NCBI GenBank assembly: GCA_031761405.1
Contig: JASEVX010000037.1
Span: 1,488,001 to 1,552,000 of the forward strand
Source of the DNA: Serripes groenlandicus
Taxonomy: Eukaryota > Mollusca > Bivalvia > Cardiida > Cardiidae
Length of the DNA stretch: 64,000 nucleotides
Direction: 5' to 3'
Positions 57,077 through 64,000 of this stretch are shown here, one piece after another; within the stretch, counting starts at the first letter, position 1; each line of letters opens with the position of its first letter. The translations under genes were made by a program, and so were the position numbers. The notes beneath the pieces were generated by a model, which did not search any database, had not been told where the DNA came from, and worked only from the letters and a program-made list of their open reading frames with translations.

Positions 57077-57374
57077 ATGGAGGCCTTTTTCAACACATGC
57101 TATTTTCACGGATTATATGCGATATCGGCGATAATTTGCATTTATTTCTGTTATGTTGATGGATTAAATGTTCTGGAATATTCGTTAGTAATTATTTTAC
57201 TTTTATTTTGCATTATTTTATTTGTATTGCAATCAAAATGCTGTTACGAAGATCTCTCATCCTTTCCTCTGTCCCTCAATATTGATATCAACAGAAATAT
57301 TTTAAAGCATTTATTTGAGCATATATCATTGGAAAATATTTACCTGCGTACAGCGACGGACCACCTAAGAATAG
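57077..57374 (+). CDS. Possible first exon of a small membrane protein
   Basis: The ATG lies in CCCAAGATGGAGGCC, a YY1-like start context. The 99 codons plus one base contain two hydrophobic stretches: about residues 10-25 (YAISAIICIYFCYV) and 36-51 (LVIILLLFCIILFVLQ). A soluble part follows (LNIDINRNILKHLFEHIS). A donor-like TAG|GTATGG ends it at 57374 in phase 1. A possible next exon after CTTTTCAG at 57700 would add 13 residues and stop at 57740. I do not recognise the protein. It lies within the presumed large intron of the minus-strand gene. It could instead be a chance frame, since composition is AT-rich. Confidence 0.4.
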
Positions 57375-58227
57375 GTATGGGTTTTTTATTAGCCCTTCTG
57401 GGATTCAACACAGGAAATAACAAAAACAAATTGTTTCCATAAATTTTTACTGGAGCAGTGTGCACAAATTCAAGACCATTGTTTCATTTCAAATTTTCTA
57501 TCAATGAGTCCTTTCATGTGTTTTCCCAAAATAATGAGTCCTACTAAATTACTGTTGTTTTTTCACATTTTAATGAGTCTATGACTCTGGATGCTGCGCA
57601 GCAAAGTTAAACATTTAAGACACATTCCCATGTTTACAAATATTTGTCTGAACCAGCAATTTAAACTAATACAATTGTACTTGAATGCATACTTTTCAGA
57701 TGAAGCAGGCAAGAACAATTTGGAAACCCAGGGCCTTTAATTTTCCAGAAATTGGGAAGAGGCCTTAGCCTTTCATATTGGGAAATTTAAGCGCAATTTT
57801 CGCCCAAATTGGGAAAAATTAGACATATAACATATGGCTATATAAATAGTCCTTTTTACAATAACCAGGGACGTTATCTACGTCCCTGCAATAACTTAAG
57901 ACTTTTGCTTTATATAATGCAATAAAACAATCATATTACCAATATATCTGTTAATAGTGTTACCCAAATGTTTATTCCACTTCACTTCACTTAAAAAATA
58001 TTTTTTAATTTTTTTAGATTTTGGGAACAAAAAATTCCAATTGGGAAAAAAACAATGTTTTTTCAATTGGGAAGCCACCGAAAATCAGCCCCAGTTATAT
58101 AGGGCAAAAAAGCCTTGCAAGCATTTTAGCTTTGAAAACTGACGAAAGTTTCAAGGACATTACCTGTGACCTGTTCCAGATGAATCATTGACAACAATGG
58201 TGATTTATATTTATAATGGTGTTACTG
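57375..58227. other. Unclassified with an AATTGGGAA-word repeat
   Basis: From about 57730 to 58110 the words CAGAAATTGGGAAGAGGCCT, AAATTGGGAAAAATTAG and CAATTGGGAAAAAAAC recur, a degraded repeat. GGGACG TTATC TACGTCCC forms a small hairpin at 57868-57885. No gene. Confidence 0.45.
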
Positions 58228-58475
58228 ACCTGTCGTCTAAGTTCATTGATTGATTTGGGTTTAACGCGGTTTTCAACAATTTTTCAGTCACATCACGGCG
58301 GCCTACTCATGCATTTCCTTGCTTTCTCATGCCAGTACTCAACACAACATACTCTCTAAGCAGCTGGCTGTTTTTCCACATAGACTGTTAGCCCATTGAT
58401 GAATGACTCATGTCAGAGTGACTTTTTCAAACATCGGAAAGAATGTAGCCCGAGCTGGGATTCGAACTCTCAAAC
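58228..58475 (-). mobile_element. tRNA-headed SINE, near full length
   Basis: On the minus strand: a B box GAGTTCGAATCCCAGC near 58458-58473, a body with CTATGTGGAAAAACAGCC and GTACTGGCATGAGAAAGC, then GGCCGCCGTGATGTGACTG, GTTGAAAACCGCGTTAAACC and AATCAATCAATGA. Same family as 14193 and 22985. The A box is decayed. Confidence 0.72.
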
Positions 58476-59595
58476 CCTGGATGAGGTCTAAGTCCGCAAA
58501 TTTTATGTAAATTTTTCATACAGACCTCGTCAAATTAATGAAGAATAAAACATGTTAATTGATAGATAGGCAGAGGCCAGACCTTGCATTCACCAACCGT
58601 TCTGGAAAATATTCTAAGACTTGAACTCAAGAATGCAATATTCAACCATGAATATTAAGAAAAGTATTTGAGATAAATTTGCAAACTTACTTTATATTAA
58701 TTAGATATTTACCTTAAATGAACATCTATGAAAATTGAAGCTGGTTTAGCAGAATGCAAACTTGAGCTTGAGTCTAAGAACAATCTCAAAAATGGTTGCT
58801 GGATTCGAGATCTGAGTATTGTCATTAGTGTTTTGTAAAAGAATGATGACTGCATATAACTAGGCAGACATGATCAAATAAAGGATAGGTAGCTGTGTAA
58901 ATGAAAGTAAAATTATTGAATAAAGTTGAAAACAGATAATAGTGGCAAAAAGAAAAATTGCTCATATTGTATTTAAAAGTCATCTGCTGCAGAGTTGTCA
59001 GAATCGTCTTTATGGGTGAAGAAGCCTTCAAGGGTTTTTGAATAGCTCCATACACAACAACTTAAAAGAGCCCATTATAGAGGATGGTCCAGTCATCACC
59101 CCACTGAAACAAACTTTAACCATTTCCCCATAGTTGACAACTGATGATTTGACCACCAGACTCTACCAGACTCTGATCAGTGCTTTGTTCATGCACAATC
59201 AAATGGATTAATTCTTTAAGTAAATCTATTGTTCCCGGTCACCCTTTGCTTTTAAGTGGCAACATTTTTAAATATTCTTGAATTATTTGTGTGAACAGTT
59301 TTTCAACCTACTTCTTGAATTGTGAATGCTTGTGTTTGTTTCAGAGTTTTAAGTTGACACTTTCCCTCATACAAGGGATCTGCAGCAGCTGACTTTGAAC
59401 ATGTCCTGGCAAAATTATTATTATGGAAAATCTCAATAAACTAAAGTGGTTTTTTAATAGAGTTGAAAACATTGTGGCAAAAGGACAAATTGCTCATTAT
59501 GAGCATTTTCTTCTTTTTCCACAATGTTTTCAAAAAACGTCTGTATGCGCGAAAGAATAAAAGATTATGTTCTGATATATATTAATTACCATTAA
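58476..59595. other. Unclassified, with MITE-like remnants
   Basis: No gene is recognised. GACACTTTCCCTCATACAAG at about 59355 and the GCAGCAGCTGACTTTG word that follows, with AAAACGTCTGTATGCGCGAA near 59537, are ends of a decayed TTAA-type MITE. AAGTCATCTGCTGCAGAG near 58977 is another fragment. Confidence 0.45.
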
Positions 59596-60157
59596 AACAA
59601 GAGCTGTCGGAGGACAGCGTGCTCGACTATTCCACCGCTTATTTAAGTTACTGAGATAATGGACTCTACCTGTACGAAAACTTACAGGCGGAATCCACCC
59701 GGAATCTCACCTAGAATCGAGGCAGACAGAAAGTGATTCTCCAGGCGGACTAGAGTCCGGGCGAATTAAACTTGGTTGACACGGAATTCTATTTTGAGTA
59801 ACATTAAAGAAGGAAATTGGCCGAAATATTTAAATTAGTCCGGGTCATGTGACCATGTCCGGGCGGAATCCTACGAAATTATTCCACCCGGAAATTTATC
59901 CAGGTGGAAAAAATTCCGGGCAGAATTCTCAAATTTCCGGGCGGAATTCCGTCTGGGCGGAATTCTCCAAAATCCGTGCGGAATTGTCAACTGTCTGGGC
60001 GGAATTCTCAAAAATCTGGGCGGATTTCTAAAATATCCAGGCGGATTTTTAGACTGTCCAGGCGGATTTTTAGAATATCCATACAGCTGCGGACGACGGA
60101 CAAAAAGTGATCAGAATAGCTCACCTTGAGCCTTCAATGGCTCAGGTGATCTAAAAA
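59596..60157 (+). mobile_element. Pearl-like element with GGGCGGAATTC word array
   Basis: Starts ACAAGAGCTGTCGGAGGACA, with GCTGTC/GACAGC arms. It contains an array of degenerate 20-28 bp words (CCGGGCGGAATTC, GGGCGGATTTCTAAAAT) at 59870-60080. It ends with GACGGACAAAAAGTGATCAG and a hairpin TTGAGCCTTCAATGGCTCAG + GTGATCTAAAA. The 3' end is that of the GATCACCT family, while the 5' end is of another type. Confidence 0.65.
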
Positions 60158-60997
60158 TCCTGGAAACTGCCTGGCAGCTAGGATTTTTAATCCTGGTTGT
60201 CTTGGGAAAATCTTGGAAAAATCCTAGGTCCATGATTATACCCAGAGCTAGGATTTTGGATATTCCCAGGATATTTCCAGGATCTAATAATAGTAATAAT
60301 TTCACCTGTACGAAATAGTCTGGGCAGACTAAAACCAGATTCTGTACAGAATAAAATACAGAAACTGTGCAGCAGTCTCTGTACAGAAACAAATCTGGTT
60401 CATTGAGACATAGTTGAACCAGAATTCTATAAATAGATTTTTCAAATGGAGACAAAGAGCAAAATCTGTACAGAATTTCGCGAAATATTTAAATTAGGCA
60501 GAAAATAATTATGTGCAGAAAAAAATTCTGGGTGTAGAAATATTCTGGCCTGAAAAAATATGGGTGCATACAAATTCTGGCCAGAAAAAAATCTGTACAG
60601 AATTAATTATGTATGGAAGAAAAATACTAAAAAAGTGCAGTTATATTCCCTTTCCCACTTGAAGACACATTTGCAGCAGAAAACCTGTGATAACATTGTT
60701 GAAAAAGGAGGGATTGTTTGAAACAAGCAGTTTCTCCTTCTGATGTTTTTCAAAGATATTCAACTATTGGACATAATTGAAAACATTAAATTTTGACAAA
60801 AGGATAAATTTCTCAATGAAAATTTCGCAAAAAAAGAAGGTGTAAGTAACATAATATTTTATTTAAGTTTAAACACAATCATTTTCTTTTAAACAACAAT
60901 ATAACAAATGATAAATTTACAAAGATAACTAGAACTATCACTGAAGATGACAAATAACCCCAAAACAGCACCTTGACCTACACCATAACTTAATAAG
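60158..60997. other. Arrays of degenerate palindromic words
   Basis: 60160-60290 repeats AATCCTGG/CCTAGGATT words. 60300-60620 repeats TTCTGTACAGAA and TTCTGGCCAGAA words in both orientations, so it can fold back on itself. 60650-60840 contains a decayed TTAA-type MITE. No coding sequence. Confidence 0.55.
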
Positions 60998-62917
60998 TAA
61001 AAGGGCCATAGCTCTGGAATCGCTCACCTGAGAATGGGCTATTTAAGACATAACTCTCTCATGCTCAAGCCAAACATGTGGCTTCCAGAGTGTTAACAAG
61101 ATTTCCCTTAAATTTGGTCTAGTGATCTAGTTTTTGACATGACATGACCCATATTCGAACTTGGCCTAGATATCATCAGGACAAACTTTCTGATAAAGTT
61201 TCAACATGCTCAAGTTTAAAATGCGGCTTCAAGAGTGTTAACGATATTTTCCTTAAATTTGGCCTAGTGACCTAGTTTTTGACCCGACATGACTCATATT
61301 TGAACTTGGCCTAGCTATTACTTAGACAAATATTCTGACAACGTTTCAACATGCTCAAGCCAGAAATGTGGCTTCTAGAGTGTATTCAAGATTTTCCTTA
61401 AATTTGGCCTAGTGACCTAGTTTTTGACCGGACATGACCCATATTCGAACTTGGCCTAGATATCAGAAGACAAACTTTCTAATAAAGTTTCAACATGCTC
61501 AAGTTTAAAATGTGGCTTCCAGAGTGTTAACAAGATTTTCCTTCAATTTGGCCTAGTGACCTACTTTTTGACCGGACATGACCCATATTCGAACTCGGCC
61601 TAGATATCATCAAGACAAACTTTCCGACAAAGTTTCAACATGGTCAAGTTTAAAATGTGGCTTCCAGAATGTTAACAAGATTTTCCTTCAATTTGGCCTA
61701 GTGACCTAGTTTTTGACCCGACATGACCTATATTCGAACTTGGCCTAGATATTACTATGACAAACATTCTGACAAAGTTTCAACATGCTCAAGCCAAAAA
61801 TGCGGCTTCAGGAGTGTTAACAAGATTTTCCTTAAATTTGACCTAGTGACCTAACTTTTGACCCGACATGACCTATTTTCGAACTTGGCCTAGATATCAC
61901 TAAGATAAACATTCTGACAAAGTTTCAACATGCTCAAACCAAAAATGCGGCTTCATGAGTGTTAACAAGATTTTCCTTAAATTTGACCTAGTGACCTAGC
62001 TTTTGACCCAACATGACCTATTTTCGAACTTGGCCTAGATATCACTAAGAAAAACATTATGACAAAGTTTCAACATGCTCAAGCCAAAAATGCGGCTTCA
62101 GGAGTGTTAACAAGATTTTCCTTAAATTTGACCTAGTGACCTAGCTTTTGACCCGACATGACCTATTTTCGAACTTTGCCTAGATATCACTAAGACAAAC
62201 ATTCTGACAAAGTTTCAACATGCTCAAACAAAAAATGCGGCTTCATGAGTGTTAACAAGATTTTCCTTAAATTTGACCTAGTGACCTAGCTTTTGACCCG
62301 ACATGACCTATTTTCGAACTTGGCCTAGATATCACTAAGACAAACATTCTGACAAAGTTTCAACATGCTCAAGCCAAAAATGCTGCTTCAGGAGTGTTAA
62401 CAAGATTTTCCTTCAATTTGGCCTAGTGACCTACTTTTTGACCGGACATAACCCATATTCGAACTCGGCCTAGATATCATCAAGACAAACTTTCCGACAA
62501 AGTTTCAACATGGTCAAGTTTAAAATGCGGCTTCAGGAGTGTTAACAAGATTTTCCTTAAATTTGACCTAGTGACCTAGCTTTTGACCCGACATGACCTA
62601 TTTTCGAACTTGTCCTAGATATCACCAAGACAAACATTCTGACAAAGTTTCAACATGCTCAAGCGAAAAATGAGGCTTCAGGAGTGATAACAAGATTTTC
62701 CTTAAATTTGACCTAGTGACCTAGATTTTGACCCCACATGACCCAGTTTCGAACTTGGCCTAGAGTTGATCGAGATATATGTTCTGATAAACTTTTATAA
62801 AGATTGGATGCAAAATGTTGCCTCTAGTGAATTAACAAGCAAATGTTGACGACGGACGACGGACAAAAAGCGATCACAATAACTCACCTTGAGCACTACG
62901 TGCTCTGGTGAGCTAAT
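60998..62917 (+). mobile_element. Pearl/HINE-like element, 145-bp monomers
   Basis: The 5' end is decayed (AAGGGCCATAGCTCTGGAAT, box CGCTCACCTGAG). About twelve monomers follow (GTGACCTAGTTTTTGACCCG, TTCGAACTTGGCCTAGATAT), then a variant closing monomer, GACGACGGACG, and a 3' hairpin TTGAGCACTACGTGCTCTGG + TGAGCTAA. Several inner monomers are nearly identical, suggesting recent array expansion. Confidence 0.8.
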
Positions 62918-62935
62918 AACATGCAGTTATAAGAC

Positions 62936-63148
62936 CTTTAGGATATGCACATCTCTTGGTATAGAAGCTTCATGTAAAATTGTATTGAATTCTTCGAAGG
63001 TGGTATAATTATTCAATTTCATAAATGGTTTTAAATCATAAACTGTAGCAACGTCTAAAGACTCTTGTTTCTGTTTCCTTGCTTGCCCAGGATTTCTTGC
63101 TTGATCCATTATTCAATTGCATGCCAACAATAATGTATGTAACAGCAT
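62936..63148 (-). CDS. First coding exon of an unrecognised gene
   Basis: A strong acceptor (poly-T then AAATTTCAG) precedes 63148. The ATG at 63109 opens 58 codons (MDQARNPGQARKQKQ, then VYDLKPFMKLNNYTTF and EEFNTILHEASIPRDVH). It ends in phase 0 at a weak donor (AAG|GTCTTA, 62936). A donor two codons earlier in ATGTGC is an alternative. It joins in frame to the exon at 30936-31061. The N terminus is polar and basic, with no signal peptide. The upstream exon ends at 63669. The product is unknown. Confidence 0.55.
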
Positions 63149-63668
63149 CTGAAATTTAAAAAAAAAAAGATTTAAAATATTTTTGCATGGACATATTCAA
63201 AGGCGTATACTGCAACTTTTTTTGTGTGGGAAAGGGTTAAATGAAAAAACACCTCAAATAAGTCCTACTGTAAAATTTTGGATTTTATCCTGCAATATCC
63301 GAAAATGAATTTGTCCGAATACAACGCTAGTTATCAAGCAAGCTCTAAACATCCGGTTTAGAAAAACCTGTGAAAAAAGGTGGAAATATCAAATATTAAG
63401 AACAGAATAACGTAAGATTATATTTTATAAGTATTTTTTAACAAATAATCATATCTATTAGAATTATATTTATTGAGTTAATAGGACTTTAAAACCGATT
63501 TGTCACTTTGTTGACAAAGACATAAAATGGCGGCCACTCGCGTAGTGAACATGATTCGGACTAGAATTGCTATGCATTTGTCAACTTCCGGCCGATTTCA
63601 AGAATTTATATATTAAAATAAAGCTCAGATTATAAGGTTTAATTTGATATTGATTAGAAAAAACATAC
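63149..63668. other. Intron 1 of the minus-strand gene
   Basis: Bounded by the GT at 63668-63667 and the AG at 63150-63149 on the minus strand. It contains a TTAA-type MITE right end (GTGGGAAAGGGTTAA near 63226-63240) and a plus-strand AAAATGGCGGCCAC (YY1-like) at about 63524, with a short frame (MAATRVVNMIRTRIA). Whether that frame is used is unknown. Confidence 0.4.
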
Positions 63669-63745
63669 CTGGTAGTTATGAGGCGAACACCGCATCGTCT
63701 CTCGGAATCCATTAACACTAGAAATCGCGGTCATTCAAATTTCCC
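63669..63745 (-). other. 5' untranslated exon with upstream ORF
   Basis: A perfect donor, CTACCAG|GTATGT, ends at 63669 on the minus strand. The exon's upper border (transcription start) is not visible; 63745 is nominal. An ATG at 63712 opens a frame that, after splicing to 63148, runs 27 codons (MDSERRCGVRLITT...) and ends in TAA overlapping the main start as TAATG. No TATA box was found. Confidence 0.45.
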
Positions 63746-64000
63746 AACAGATTTCAAATTCTCATCTGATTGGATGGTTTGACCGTTATAAACACACGTT
63801 CGTAAGTGTGACTCTGATACTGAAATATCATCCGTCCCTACACATTTGTAGCAAGTAAAACTCAAAAACTATTGAAATGAAAATGAAATATGAGATGGAA
63901 GTTTAAACATAATGTTCTGTGCAAAGGATAACAATATTTTAATGTACTACACTTTTTGATAATATTTTGAACAAAACAGTTAGACACATAAATTAAATTG

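Overview
This is a window of animal nuclear DNA, most likely from a bivalve mollusc. I infer this from very dense, nested mobile elements, spliceosomal exon and intron signals, a tRNA-headed SINE, and many short elements that begin ACAAGAGGGCC and end in a hairpin plus GAGCTAAAA, which resemble the 'pearl'/HINE (non-autonomous Helitron/Helentron) elements described in clams and oysters. The species was not determined and nothing bacterial was seen. Almost all of the sequence is mobile or repetitive DNA.

Layout. 1-4268: tandem repeats with Helitron-like 3' ends, then pearl-type elements with 145-bp monomers. 5615-13748: a pearl element split by a 6.75-kb DIRS-type tyrosine-recombinase retrotransposon on the minus strand (6065-12815). 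13749-20928: more pearl elements, one split by a 2.3-kb CACTA-like DNA transposon (17170-19508). 20929-30769: degraded repeats, TTAA-flanked MITEs, a SINE and four pearl-type elements. 31181-33008: a 157-bp hairpin, a 1.5-kb foldback element built of 10-bp words in alternating orientation, and a pair of CRE-like palindromes. 36014-38076: a Mutator-like (MULE) transposon with an exact 8-bp target duplication and a frameshifted FLYWCH/MULE transposase. 38618-45392: a second DIRS element on the plus strand, a clear relative of the first. 45466-56696: nested pearl-type elements, including a 2.1-kb satellite-like array. 56697-64000: a SINE, word-like repeat arrays, another pearl element and the 5' end of a gene.

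Host coding sequence is sparse. Three minus-strand exons (62936-63148, 30936-31061, 5373-5490) have splice-like borders and matching phases, so one gene may run leftward across most of the window with its introns filled by transposons. Its untranslated first exon lies near 63669. A plus-strand exon at 57077-57374 could start a small membrane protein. None of these proteins was recognised.

The two DIRS copies are damaged differently. Copy 1 keeps open RT/RNase H and recombinase frames but has a broken gag. Copy 2 keeps the recombinase but has a broken gag and a 2-nt deletion in RT. Both keep inverted terminal repeats and an internal complementary region, and copy-specific end variants recur in each copy's own internal region. 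In the pearl-type elements, an inner 5' box and the 3'-terminal box change together between families. That suggests the two ends pair or are recognised together.
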